Source: Aplidium turbinatum
Lineage: Eukaryota; Chordata; Ascidiacea; Aplousobranchia; Polyclinidae
Length of the DNA stretch: 64,000 nt
Assembly (NCBI GenBank): GCA_918807975.1
Contig: OU964921.1
Coordinates: forward strand, 36,296,498 to 36,360,497
Direction of reading: 5' to 3'
The translations under genes and the position numbers were made by a program. Positions within the stretch are counted from its first letter, which is position 1; each line of letters starts with the position of its first letter. A model generated the notes under the pieces. That model was given only the letters and a program-made list of their open reading frames with translations, was not told the origin of the DNA and searched no databases. Below are positions 27,301-42,300 of this stretch, one piece after another.

Positions 27301-30300
27301 AGTCCTTGCTCAAGACAGAAATTTGTGCAAACTCCGCTGCCCTTCTGGAACAGCGTGTATCCTTATTTGGAAATCCACGTGAACGCAGTAAGCGTTTTCC
27401 GAGAGCGGACAGGCTTTTGTGTTGGTGCCAAGATTTGTCCGACGTTTATGCCTAGTTGAACCATAGGCATACGAAGCCGAGCAACGTGATCAAGTTTAAC
27501 ATATTCAAGTTTATTATATTTACATAAACATAAAACTACGCAACAAATTAAGTATCGAACGTTTTCGACATCACAAGATGTCCTCTTCAGGAATAATATA
27601 CATACAAATTAACTACATCTGAAAAAAATACAATGGTTAACTAAATCTATAAACAGAAAAAGACAAAAACTGCACAGTACTTCTGACTAGCTCAAACTCA
27701 ACGATATAAGCTCCACGAGAATCAAAGGTAACTGCATCAAACGGTGTTAAACAGATCACATGATATGGTAGAAAGGCAAGGTGCGAAAAAACTAATTTTA
27801 AAATACAGAGAGCAAGAAAGACGAGCCGCAAGCATACAATTGTCTGTTCAAAAGTGGATTGTGACGTTTTATGTACAAGGCTTCCAAGATCTTAGTTTGA
27901 TACTCAGACCTGCCTCTAGACTTTATGCCTAGTTTTAATACTTTCCTGTGACTCAGTTTTTATGTACGACTTCCTTTATCATTGCTGATTATCAATTAAA
28001 TTGTTACGTTTTTTAAAATTTGTAGTTACTTTTAAGTCTGCGTACCAATCATTTATTTCATAAGACTTTAAATGTCCAAATTCTTTCCAATTTGTTGTAC
28101 GCTGGTTTCATGACAAAATTCGATGACCATGTATAGACCGCTAAAGCGGCTATGCGATGTTTTGTCTCATTTTTCTAAAAATTTGGAAAGTTTTAATGTC
28201 AAAGGTTGTGTATTGGTTGGTCTCCCACATAACCTGCTGGGTTTTTGACCGGATGGCTCGTCACGGTTCTTTGACGTTGATATAGGAATCGTTGTAGCGA
28301 AACGAAACAAATTCAAATTGTGTGATGAATAAACTTTAGAAGATCGTTTGGTTTGTTCGTTTCTCCATTCTCCTAAAACAGACTTTTAAAATATTCTTAT
28401 GTAATGTGGCTTCATAGTTCATCTCCACTTTGTAAAGTTGCTTTCTTTGTAGTCTCATTGTCTTGGTCAACTAATTATTTGTCACTGAACCATAATATTG
28501 GCCATTTTTATGTGTTTGACAGCCAAGTGTCGCAAGAGTTGGTAACAACAGCCCTAGGTTGGGCTCATCAGCATTGCACTATCAGTTTTTGCCTCAGAAG
28601 TCTCGACCACTACGATATTGGTCAATATGTAATTAAAGTTGAATCCAACGCTGCTGCTGTTCAAGTTCAGTGCACGTCGATATTTACACAAAGCAGAAAA
28701 AGTCTTTCACCGCAAAACCAATCTGCATATTTCTCATTTTTCACGTAAGGAATAACCGTTTTTACATCTATTCAATATCGTCTGACGATACGGAAATCTG
28801 CGAAGGATTGTTTTCACAAGCCCTCAGGCGAAGATATTGTCGACAAAATTTGTATCCATTGTAGCTCAGGTTACGCTTGACAAATCTTCAACTGCAGCGT
28901 CTGGTGTTGAGTCGTTCAAGTGGAGAAAAGTGTTTTCGTGCTTCAAATCTGATGGTTCGAAATCCAGGAATAAGCTTGTAAATCGGCTTTGCCATTCAGT
29001 GTTCTTTGATAGCAAATGACTCAAGATTGTTGTTAAATAAGTCTCTGGAGTTTTTGTGTTTAGAGAAGATATCTGGTGTAGTTTTTATGAGTTTATTCAA
29101 GTTAAAAGGCAGAAATCTAGCGGTCGTTTGCATTTAATTATGTTCTGTAGTTGGGTCCCAGACTGGCGTGACAAGCTATGAATGAATGTTTTGTTGTACC
29201 TTGTATTGTTGGTGACGTTTTGAAGCTTAATGTTCATTGTGGTGGTGGTAGCCAAGCAAGACCATTGCAGCCCAGAGCTTTTCAGTCCAGGTATATATAC
29301 TGTAATTCTTCTGCACTGTATTTAAAAAAGGCTCTTTCCAAGTTGCAAAGAAAAAATGCTTCAAAAAAGGCAGCTCTTTGTAGTTTATCTCATCATACAA
29401 CAGTGGCTTGGCGATATTGATATGCGCACACAATGGGCTCTCTCATTAAGCCACGTTATGCTGTCCTTGCAAACCTGATTTGAAATTTCCTTCTTCAGAA
29501 TGATAAACGGCCTTTTTTTTGTGGTTTTGCGTTAAAGAACATTGATTAGACGCAAGTATACAGCCGACGACGGTCAGAAAATACGTGCTCATGTGATTTA
29601 TTCTTAGAAATTGCGGATTGTTGATGGTTTGCGTTTTCATAATTGCAACAAACTAGACATGTATCCGATCTAAGTGCTTGCAACTTTAACGGAACTCGAA
29701 TTGGCGGATGACGCTGTTGTGTATTTGACTAAACACTGTCCTTGCTGTTTCCTAAATTTTTGTTTTATTGAGAGAGATTTTCCAACCTTTGCAATGTCTT
29801 TTCATGGCAAGTAAGTGATTGTTTTTTAAGCGCAATATCCTTGCAAGACAAGTTAACTGTGTTTTGTGTAGTCGATTTTCAATTAGAGTTGCCATTTATT
29901 TAAGTTGAGTCACGCCAGTTTTACAAGTGAGTTTCGTGGTAATAGTATTCTATTAGCAATACAATAAAATGCCAGACGAATAAGTTATCTATTGTTTGAA
30001 GTCGCTGGTTTGCATTTACTTTGTGTTTGCAATTTTAATCAAAATTTTACTCGTTGTCGTCGTTCGTATGAAGCAGAAAGTTTGTGGTCAGCCGAAAGGA
30101 AGGACTTGAAGCCAACTTTTCGTCAGATCGTCAAGTGTACTGAGACCCGTTATTCCGTTGAGAGGGTATAGATGGGACACCAAAGATGATGTGGTTGGCT
30201 GTTTGCTCCGTCGCACTGCACTGACACATTAAAATTTTACTGAGTTACGATAAATCTAACGAAAACAGCAAAGTTAAACACTGTGCAGTGTAGTAGATGA

Positions 30301-33300
30301 TGCAAACGCTTCTTGCTATCTAAATACTGGACCAGTTTCAGCGTTTGGTTTTACAGCAAAAGAAAAAATTCAGCACCCAGGTAGTATCTAAGTAGGTCAG
30401 GTTTGATTCAAAAGTTGCCGTGCGTGAGAATGCAGTATCCCACCCTGGTACTTTAGCTTGCCAAAAGTTCACCTTGGCTCGCAGTTTAACGACCAGTTTT
30501 TGCATGCACATTGCGTACGAACGAATTTAAGAGAGTTGTTGCACAAGAATATCGACTTCTGGTGATGTTTTTGGGGTTGAAATGAGTTGTGCGAAGAGTT
30601 GTTCTTCTATAGAACAGTGACGTCAACGTTTTTGAATTAACAGAACGTTGTGCCGGTCGCCTGATCAACAACATTGCAAGAAAATGCTTGGCATAAATTT
30701 GAGAAGCCATGCAAGGCATTACAACTGCCGTTTGTTGTTGTGTGCAATTTAAGGAAAGTAATAGTCCACCTTAACACGTTCTGTAGTGACATTAAAGAAT
30801 AGATCAATTATGAGATTGAGATTGTGACACGATGAGTTGAAGATATTGAGCAAACATTGCACGTAATTTATCGTATTTCATTATTCAATTCTTTTGACCG
30901 TATATCAAGCGATTGGGTTTTATATGTACAGTACACTATCTTACTTTTCAATAATTGCGTTCATCTGGTCCCTCTTTAACAATTTGAACATTTGAATAAA
31001 TTAACATTTTATTAATGGAAACACTCTTGTTGTAGTGTAGTGAAAACAAAGGTGTGTTTTCTTTCACCGCGTCATTTCTGGTCTCCCACTGGTTGCTTGA
31101 AAGTAGCCAGCAAACCGGTTCTTGTTCTTCTTTCATTCATTTAACGTCTGCATACGTTGAATCAATGTGAAAAAGGATCTTTTCTGACTGGAAAGAGCAA
31201 GAGTATTTCTGAATGTTGTGACAATGTTTGCTACAACATCAGAACGAAGCTAGCGAGGAAGGTTTACAAGCTATGCATTCATGACTGTGTGCTTTGCAAG
31301 CTGGTTTTGTTTTTATGAAAAATTTATATTTGAGGATGATGTGTTTCTGGCCAAATGTGCACGAAACCGCAACAAAGCCATTTATGCGTGAATGGATGAG
31401 TGGTTCACATTTGCTTCTCGTATCTACACAGTTTTCTGATCACGATTTAGATATATATGTGAGAAAGAACCAGAATATATGTGAAGCAAATGAGTATGCA
31501 GTGCTACCACCGTCTAAATACAGACCAGAAGAACTCAAATAGCTTCTCATATTTGCCAGGAGTTTTCATTAGACAATTGAATTTAAACCACGACGTTGGT
31601 CACGAACCTAATTTGCTCTTTTTTATTTTTCAGTTATGAATTTAAAGTCATAGCAGGAGTTCCTGTTCGATTAAGAAAGGTAAGTTTTGCATGGCGTTGG
31701 CCCTGTGGAGTTAGAAGATTTCTTAAGAAAATTTTTCAAAAGTATTATCATCCAGATAACAAAATCCATCATTTTTACATTGATTCAACGTCTGCAGACG
31801 TTGAATCAATGTAAAAATGACGGATTTTGCTGTCTGGGCAAGCTCATATTGTTGTTATTGGCCGGAGAGTTTATTTTAGTTTTCTCAAGGGCGTCGTCGC
31901 CACTTAGACACAGAGGGGGCTCCGATATTTAACGACCAAAGTTCAACTGTTTTCGCGAAAGCAGCCTACGCAGTACGCAATGACATGTTGCGAGCAAACC
32001 CTGCTGTTCGCAAGTTGCTTGCATTTCTCAGCCTTGTTACGCAAAAAACGCAAACAAAAACCATTGCGCAGAAAAGTAAAACAGGGTTAAAATTAATACA
32101 GTGGTTTAATATTTCTAATCGTCTCCATAGAGCAGACACGAATCCGTGATATGGCACATCGTGCCAATCTGCATGCTTTCCAGCCAGAAAATCAGTCCTT
32201 TATTACATTGCGTTGAATCAATGTAAAAAATGACTGATTAGTGATTTGCTGATTGGGTTGTCTTTCTCCTGACTTTACCCAGAGTTTTGTGTGACGTAAG
32301 CGATATAATGACGATGGGTTTGAGTTGAGCAAGAGGGCTGCTGTTTTTTTGCTATGTTTCAATGGTTTTCAACATTTTTGTAGTCAAAAAGTCTGTGAAA
32401 GACGTACCAATGCTCCCCACCCCTAAGCTTTTAAGAGTACTCTTAAAGTGATTGTTTCACAACACCACTCTAACAATACCAGCTTTTAGTGCGTAAATTT
32501 GGTACTTTATTAACATCAATGCATTCGTGCATCCCTGGTTCAATTAATACAAAATCACTTTGGAAAGACGACTGCTTAACCGAGTGGTGAGAGCTCTGGC
32601 ACGACCTTCAAAAAGGTGCCGGTTCGACACCGCTTGAGAGCATGCGGCTGTGTCTTTGGCAGGACACTTGAATATGCCTAAAGGTGGACACGACGATTAG
32701 CTTCCTCGCCTTTCCTTCCTCATTTAATCTAAATCTTCAACTACTGGGCATGTGTCTGGATACGAAGACTTTGGAAACATTTTCGTAAAATTTGTTAGGC
32801 TATCGTTATTGTTTTGATTAAACAATGCCAGTAGCCGACGATACGTAATATGCTTTTTTTTACCAACAACGCCAGTGTTTAGTTGCTGACAGATTCAATT
32901 TTTAAACCATTTTTCCCTTTGTCTTTCAGAGCATATCAAGGTTAGCTAGCAATAAACTAAAGGTAAGAGATTTGCTTGGATAAGATATAATAGTTAGTTT
33001 CATTCACGCTTTGTTAGTACATCAATAAAATTACACATTTTTAATTTTGTGGAAACAGTGCCTGCTATAAGTAGAATCACATGTTTTTTGTACTTTTGCT
33101 TCGCTGTGTTGATGGCATAAGTGTTTTATTGTTTTTGCTGTTTTGTTGATATTTGGTCAACCAACAGCACTAGAGTCTTATCTTTTGTGATTGCCTTGAG
33201 CCAGTGGGTTTATCTAATCTAACCGGTTAATGGCATGGTGCGATATTTAATCTTAGCCTACTTTGTCTAAATTGTGAACGTGAACCGCTAACGTCGTGGA

Positions 33301-36300
33301 CTTAATCTCATACAGATTATTATCGGCTTGAGTGGATTGCTCTGGCTGCTTCTTTAATAAATTATTACCTTGGCAGACAACACCTGAAAAAGGCAAGGCA
33401 AGCCAATCCTCAAGTACAACAGGTTAGAGTGATTTTACTGTAGTAGAAATTAGTCTGTTTCTCACTGTAGCTTTGACTATTAGATTAGTTCTACAGGTGT
33501 AATAGATTCGGTGCAAAATCTATGTCTTGAGAACGAACCTCTTTTTCTGTAACTACATGAAACTGAGTCAGAGTTGTTTGCATACAAATTTAAAAGAGGA
33601 AGCAATGAGAAAACGAGGGATGTTTTTTTCCGTTCTAGCCGGGATGAAGAGGGAGAGGAGAGTTTCATGTCGTGACCTCGGATCCGGGGACTGCCAGGGG
33701 TGGTTGTGGAAGAAGAAAAGCGGGGTGGACACATCCAGTGGTGGCCCCCTGACAATAAAGTGGGCCAAGTGCTGGGTGGTGATCAAAAACAGAGCGATAT
33801 ACTGTTACCGTAGCAACAGCGTCGACGACGATCAACGTGCGGAATGTTACATTAGTCTGCCTGGATATAAGGTACTGCTGCTATCCCAGCTTGCAAAATT
33901 GGTCTTTTTTAAATGGACTTAATCTTTGCAGACGTAAAATCAATTCAAAAACGAGTAATTTTGCTTGCTAAAACAATACGTGGTTAGATTTTTACGATTT
34001 TTTTTTGTATTTTTATTCTGTGTATAATATTAAATTAACATCAATAATGAAACGCCACATTGACGTGATATCCTTTTGCTTATTCTGTATTTTTTGCTAA
34101 AAGTGAAGTTGTATTGAATATTTTTCGGTTATATTCTGTTAGCAGCCATTAAATAATGCGAGTAGTAACATACCGTGCTGTAGAAGTAGATGGTTTAACA
34201 ACTTTGAAGTACGTAACAGATTTTAATTTCAATGTAATTAGTTGAATCTACAATTATGTTAGTATGCTCTTGTGCTTTGTTTCGCATCATGTTTCATAAT
34301 ATTGTTTGTCATGAAGCTACCAGTAATTCACATTATACTTTACACTTTGCGGAAATGAGTCATGTACATAGCACATAGTGGAGGCATTGCACAAAAAGTA
34401 TGTTTGGCTTCAATTAACTGCTGCTGGCAATATGTGCTTCGGAAGCTTTTCGTGTTTACCGTCTTGAAATCAATGTAAAACAATGTCGTTTCAATTCCAT
34501 TTTTACCACTTACCGCAGCGTCACCTTCAAACGCGTGGAGCCTAATTTCGCCCGAAGCATTGGCATAGTTTGAGTTAGTCATGTGTGGTTGCTGGGTTGC
34601 CAGCAGCTGCACGGCCATCATACCTTGAAGCTTGAAAGTGTATCTAATGCTAAGACCTTTATATTAATGTCGATTCAACGTGTCTAGACGTTGAAACGAT
34701 GTAAAACGCTTGTGTTGAATGAGATTTACCAGCTTCTAATCCTGGTTGACCAATGCTACGGAAAGAATAAGGTTGTCATTGTACTATTCTCCATTGTGAT
34801 TGTGTAGGAGTACGGTACTTCAGAACTTTGCCATTTTAGCCTTAATAGGCCAGCTGTCTTGTTACGTGAATGGTTAATTGTAGCTTGTCGTCAGGGAAAC
34901 TAAAATTATTTTGTGTTAAAACATAGTGACCTTGTTTTGTTAAAAAAAAAACATCAAAATGTAGCAAAAGAAAAAACGCCACCTCAAATGCTTGCATCTG
35001 ATTAAGCCTCTACTCGCTAGTCTAATCCACGCCTGACACAGCCCATGAAGCACATAGGCAGCGTATTGGATGCCGTTGGTTTATTGTCAGCTACCAGTTC
35101 GGTCACAATGAGATTCATTTCAAAAATAATCAGCTATGCATAATTTAACTTGCGACGTAACACCAACAGCTGTGAACTGCGAAATTTGCACTTCCTGTCC
35201 ACAAACATTCAATGAATTCAATTCAATTCAATATGAATAAGTCTTGCTTGATTGTTTATGACACGAAGTGTAATTTATGGATAGATTATATTTTCATGTT
35301 TTAACCCAACTTTGTATGGGTGTTCTGTCAATGTAAGCTGGTAAAATGCCATGGTTTGTGGCGTATTAGAGTGGAGTAATTTCGGTCTGGGCTTAACTGT
35401 AGAATGTGAATGACCCATGTAGTTGACGATGTAAGTGACAAAACGCAGCACAATTATTTTAAACGTTATCAATTTTATATATGAAAAACGAAAACAAGAA
35501 AGACCTGGTTGTGTGACTTCTTCGTCTTTGCGTCCACTATTGGTTTAGTCTTTTTATGCATCATTTTTAAATTATGATTCAAAGTCAGAATGATATTTTA
35601 ATCTACCATCAGTGGATATGTCTCAATTACGATGATTTTCTATATCTATGCAGGTTGCTCCAGCCCCGGAATGCAAGAGAAAATTTGCTTTCCACATCAG
35701 TCACGTGAAGAGGAAAACTTTCTTCTTCGCTGCTGAGAGGCAGATGGACATGTCGCGGTGGATGAACAAGATGGGCTTAGCCGCTATTGAATACAAATAT
35801 GAGACACCTGAAGAAAATGGAGAGAAAATAAAAGGTCTGCACATTCAGCTATTTCGAAAAAAGTTCTCGACTCTCAGTCAAAGGTTGTCGAAATGTGAAA
35901 TGTAGGCAAGACTACAGCGACCCACAGCATAGTTATTTTCTTATAATTGCTTATAATTATCATACAAAACACAACGTATTCGCTATAATTGTTTTCATTG
36001 GGGCGTGTTTTCACCTGCTAACCTTTATTTCACAACTAGGAAAGGGTTTTAGATTGTCATTCGTGTTCAAAAAGTTAGATCATGTTCGACTGTGCAAAAG
36101 TGTATAGCAAGCAACATTGTATAACATAGCAATATGTTTGACCAACTGAATTAAACACAATTTCCTTTTTTGGTCTACAGATGAAGATTATTACAGCGAA
36201 AGTGACGAAGAACGTGTTTCCCCTAAAAAATCTACCAAATCAACTGCTGATTGCGACGTAATAAACGTGGACAAGAAATCACGTAACCCTACTCGGCCTC

Positions 36301-39300
36301 ACACGGTCACTTCTGTACCCGCCTCACAACCCAACGGTGACGTCAGAACTCGTTGTAAATCGGATTATGTCCAAAGCAAAAGAGCGTCCAAACAAAGCGA
36401 GTCTTCCACGTTGTCCGAGAGCGTGATCAACGAGGAGGACACTCTTAGTTCTCTTCCTCCTTCTCCAAGAAAGGCCGTTGTAAAGTCCGAACAACGGCGC
36501 CATCGCGGAAACCTTTACCGACGAATGGGCACGTCAGATATGTCAAGAAGTTTAGACTCCCTGATGAAAGCGAAAGAAATTCTGGAAGTTGGAGATTCAA
36601 AGGCAGCAAGGTACAAGAAAGCAAGAGACATGGCCGCCGAAAAGGTACGACATAGCAGACAAAAAATCATAGTTATTCATTAATGCAAGAAATTTATTCT
36701 CACACGAGTCAGTTCAATCATATACAGTATAGCTAAATATCGATTTCGATCAGCTAGAAGCTAGATCGAAATCGATATTTAGCTATATATGATTGAACTG
36801 ACTCGTGTGAGAATAAATTTCTTTGCATTACAAGACATGTAACCGAGTCGTTCATATCAAGCATTGTTGTGGGTTTGACACCTGTCAGAATATACTTCAA
36901 TTTCTTGATAGTTATTCATTATTATTATTGATTGATCATTTGGAATTCTTTAGAAGTTAACCTGAAAAAGCAGAGAATCAAAATTTTCATTTGTTTTTTT
37001 TCTGTCGCACGGAACTGTTAGTAAACTATTTTCTCGACAACTATTCTTCTAAACTTCGTTTATTTTCGATTGAGCTTATTCACAATTACAGTGCCTGAGA
37101 ACATTGCCGCAAGCGGTTTTGTGTGGGATGAAACCATGGATCACACCTCCGCTTGTGGGAGCCAATCACACATCGTCAGCAATAGACCTTTTCATTATAT
37201 CTAAAGCCTTCTTACTCATTATGTATTGCATAGACTATTTATCTTGTTTCTTAAGCTCAAAAAAATGTTTCTTCACGACTGCGTCACAAAGCTTAGCATC
37301 TCCTATTAAGTTCCAATAGCTGGACAAACTTCACATATATTTGCATAGGCTTAGTTAACATTATTCAGTGTCTGATATCGATGTAGAGTCTAATGTGAGA
37401 TTTTCATTGAAAAATTAGTTGAAAGTTAAATGGGAAATTAACCGCACAAGCTCACTGACACTTTGGCATGTATCTTCAGGCTGAGATATTGAAGAAGCGG
37501 CAAATGTCTCTCACCTCTCCGACCATCACGATTGACCTTTTCAACGAAACAAACCCCGGTTCCATGAACAAAAGCGTGTCTCTGTCAGCTTTCCACTTTG
37601 GTGATGCCTTCGATCAACAAAGGTAAGGGAACTTATGTTTTCTTTTTATTGCTTTTTGTGCTTATTATTTTAATTTTTCATCGCTTTTGACTCTACTCTT
37701 TGCGTTTTACGCGTGGTTGAGAATCAGTCATGCATAGAAGTTTCAGACAATTTACCTTTCATCATCGATAGGCCAGACAAAACTAACGTTATACAGTTGA
37801 GAAAAGCGTACGCATAAGATCTCATTTGGTCGATTGAATTCAGTAAGTTCATTGCCAGCAGCGTAGTGTTTAAATAGAAGGAGGTCTTGTTCTCCAACTC
37901 TTCAAGTGTATGCGTATGGAAGGAGGCAGCTGTGTTCTAAAGCTTTTCATGTCACACTTAGAGTTTTGTGCAAAAGGAAGACTTCACCATATGGTAACAC
38001 CTTATCGCTTGCAAAGATTGAAAAACATGCAGTTTTTTACAGTTATTGCTTACGGCAAGAAATGAGCACGATGTGATATTATTGACAGTTTTCCTGGTAC
38101 AGCACTGAAGTTACTACAGTATTTTTATCAATCTTGTATGCATCGTTTGAAATCTTGTCATGTTTTTCATGCCCGTAAATCAGTTTGTTGAATGCAGCTT
38201 AGGTAGCAGGTTGTGTCATTCAGAACGTAAGTGTATTATGACAGATTATATCAGGTGATAAGTGAAATTAGTTTTTGTTCTTTCAGTGGTGAGTTAAGGC
38301 TATAATTTCACTACGATTGACTTGAGATGCAAGATTTACCAAGGACAAGCTGTTTCTGTGAGCAGGAAATTTCAAGGTTGTTTTATTAACCTAAGATGTT
38401 AATGCAAAGAAATTTATTTTCACACGAGTCAGTTCAATCATATATGTGAAAAGTGAAAATACAATAGCATCAATTCACAGCCGATGCTGACGTTCACATA
38501 CGATACACGGACAGTCGGACACCAGACCCGTTTTTCATTACTTGATACGTAACAGCTTAGAACAGCAAAGAATACAAGAATCCCGGTAAAGAATCAAGAT
38601 GAATGTTGTCATAGCAAGGTTAGCATTAGCCAGACATGGTTCTTTTGAATACATTGTAATCGTTAAGTGTTTGTAAATATATTTTATGTCACGTTGCAGT
38701 ATCCATGACTGCTGGTCGACTGGGCTAAGAGTGGTCAAGGTTGTCAACCTCTCTGTCCATCTTCATTGAAGCATGTCATTAAGTGTCTTGTCAAGAATAC
38801 TGACGCCTGCCTTTGACGGGTATCGAACCGACGCTCTTTGGGCTGTCAGTCAAACGCTCTTACCACACGGCCACGCTGGCAATGTCATTTCGGAAGAAAA
38901 TTGTAAACCTCTACAATACGTTTTATGTAACATCTCACCTGAAGTTTACTGCTGTGAATCACTGTTGTTCAAAAGATTGCTTTTTTCAGCTTAAACGCAA
39001 CGTCCTCCACTTCTGGACCACAACGTGTGCATTCCCTATCCTCGCCCGCCCTTTCGCCTGTCGACTTCCAAGCCGTAAGTACTTGGTTACTACTTATGTC
39101 AGTACGAAACAAAACAGTTGCAAAGAGACGATTTTATGCCACTGGAATGCGTGGCACGTGTCTTCGCAATTCGATACCTTGCGCAATAAGTCGTAATTTG
39201 ACCGCACTATTCATGCACAAAGCGAAGTGTTTCTGTTATTGTAAACAGACTTCATCAAACGGATTTTTATCTAAATAAAAGTTGTCAAACCGTACGGTAA

Positions 39301-42300
39301 TTTCTCTAATTGGTGGTGCCGGCCACTTGATCACATAACCAACGGAATTTCCAGCTAACTCGGTGGCATGATAGTTGGCATCAGGTATATGAACCATTTC
39401 CGTATCCAGGAAGCTATTAATGAAGGACATTTTTCTCACCATACCAGTTAGGAATGATTTTTTTTTAAACTTTTTACCAACGTACAGCATCACGTGTAGA
39501 ATCCCTTTGTGCGACTGAAATCAGTCCCATTGGCTAAGTTGAAAACTCTTCAGAACGAGAAAACTCTTCAGAACTCTTCAGAAAGAGAAAACTCTTCAGA
39601 ACAAACATTTACATTATTGTAAAAATCACAGCTGGAAATTACACGTTATAAGTTTGTCATGCTGGTACAAACAACTTCTATACTTGCAGCGCCAGTTTCA
39701 ATTCGTGGATCACTATTCATTCACTTCCATTTCTCCTCTCGGTCACTGTGTAAATCATTTCTCTCCACAGACTTTCCCATTATTTGGGTTGTTTGAAAAC
39801 CGTGCTATACTTTGCCATACTGTGTTTGCTTCATCTTTTCTTCTCTTTGATTTTGTTTGCTTTGAAATACCCTTGGGCGAACTCTTGCGCCGGCGTCATT
39901 CAGCAGCGGCTCAGGTTGAACCAGTTGAGAACATTTTCCACCTACGCTGCGATGAAGCTGGTCATGTGTGGAGAAAGGTTGTTGCTTCGTGAACATCGCT
40001 ACAAATACTTTGTGACATCATAGTTTCAGAGCATTGTTAGTTTTGCGACGGTAAACATCAAGAAAGGAACGTTAATTATACAAAGATTGTGAAACCGATT
40101 CCCTAGCCGCGTACTAGCTTCACTACCTGAATTTTCATGCAGTGTAATCGCAAAAGGAACTTGTCAATGTCTAACAGGGTAACCTGTTTTCAGGCGCAAA
40201 CGTTCAACGCTTTATTGGCAACTGTTACACCCTACTAGTCTAACCCAGCTGGGAAACTCCGTGTGAAAAAGGATGGGTTGTGCCAGCTGGTAACCCAATA
40301 GCTATTTAGTTCTATGCTTTTAACCAGTTTCTTCTTTTCATAGTTGAATACCTCACGCCGTGATGTAGCGGGAAGACCAAAAGTGAACTTCGACGCCTCT
40401 TTTTCAAATTCTTCCAACAGTAAGTTAAGACTTTGTGTTTAAGTTGTTAAGATTCCAGTAGTTTTGACCTAGGCAGTAAGTCGTTTCAACGTCTATCATC
40501 GTTGAAAAGATGTGATGAGGACACATTTTTGCTGGCTGGGTACGCTTCCACTACGTCACGTACTCGCCCAGCAACAATGATTTTTTTACCCATGAGATCC
40601 CTACACTAAAAGCAATAACAAAAATTAAGTTTATGGACGAAGTATCTGATTTGTCATGCAACCTTTGTTAACTGAAGATCAAACTTGTAAAGTTATTCTG
40701 GCTTAGGCGAATATTGGAATTTTCAAGTCGAGAAAGTTTAGCCTGTTTCATAGACAATCTTATGTACACTTTACCCTGACAAAATTCCTCGCAGCAACCA
40801 ACAGTGAGCTGTTCTTTCAAGTTCGTTTATTTTTAGATGTAATTCTCCATTTTGTTCACTTGTTTCTTTTGCGTTTTTTTTTTTTTATAAAGAAAGTTGT
40901 TAAATCTTGACCGACTGGTTGTAAAGATATGAATTTATTGTATGGTTCTAGCTTCAATGATCTACTTCTGTTCCTACTAAGCCATCGCGGTCAAGCAGTG
41001 CCTGTGACAACAATCTTTTTGTTTGCTCACACAAAAACATCTCTTTGTTTAACTTGAGATAGCCAAGCAAGCGTCACATATTTTTGAGTACTTCAACAAA
41101 CCTTTGCTTCACAGCGTCTCCATCCCACCAAGAAAACTCTTCAAAATCGACTCCCAAAGACAAAGCCGAGCAGCTCAAAGCTGAGTTGTCCAAAGAGGAC
41201 CCCCTGGATGACATGTGCAAGTCCTTGAAACAATCCGAGATCGACATCCGGGGTATTAGCAGACGCACAACTCTGCGTCGTAAGATGACCATTTTGTCAC
41301 GTGATCCTCAAATCAACGAAAGGATGCTGAGAAAGCGAGCCTTGGAGAGAGAGCTGAAGGTAAGGTGCATGATTTGTTAAAACGAAGTATTTAATAAAAA
41401 TTTGAAGTTGACCTTTTTTCCCTTTACCAGTATTTTGGGACACTAGTCTCTCTTAGTTCGGGATTGGAAACCCAATCACTTCAATCCCATTTTCACGACA
41501 AAGCTTACTTTGTGTAAGTCGTGCCATGTTTTTAAAAGAAAGACGAACCTTTCATGCTTTTTTTGCTTCAATGAGCTTGCTGATATATCTTTCATGCTTT
41601 CTTTCATTTAAGTAAGCGTGCTGATTATAACCTCACACGCTAAAATCAATCTAAAACTCACTGAAAACTAGATTTGACTTCCAAGTCGCCTGTTGTCCCA
41701 CAGTGGGTAACAAGGTTTGTAAGTTGTTAAAGTCTTTACATTGGCTATAACTTCATTTGTTATTTTTCAGGCTAAGGAACTTGAACTTGCTTATTTCGAT
41801 AAGCTGCTGTCGAAAGAAAACTTCACACACAATGGTCTTCACGCTTGGATTAATCAGCATCCTTCACTGGTAGCCGAGCTTGGGACTATAAGACGCATTT
41901 CGAAGAAACAGCGCCATCCATTACCTGAAGTGTCTGGTGAAAATAACTCGCTAGATGGCGATAAGCCATCGATATCTTCTGAAGAAGACGACACCACCAG
42001 CGGTAGCACGAGTGACAGCGAAAGAGACTCTCGGTTGATGGAAGATAGTTTTGATAAGAATAAGAATAACAGTAACAATCATCTGTCTCGTCCGATAAGT
42101 CGCGGGAGGCCGCGTTCTGGTGCATTTAGCGAAAAGGATCTCAATATTGCAGCAACTCACAAGTCTAATTCTCTCGGCAGAGATGGTTCACCTTCAGCCA
42201 ACAAAACTGGAAATTCTATCCCACATTCCAGGCGAAGAAAAATCCTCCCGAAGCGTCAAGTGGCCGCAAGGACTTCATACGATAAACCTTATTTGGAAAC

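Noticed and set aside
38800-38880. tRNA gene on the minus strand
   Set aside because: Boxes A and B are present but the acceptor and T stems do not pair and a SINE body follows.
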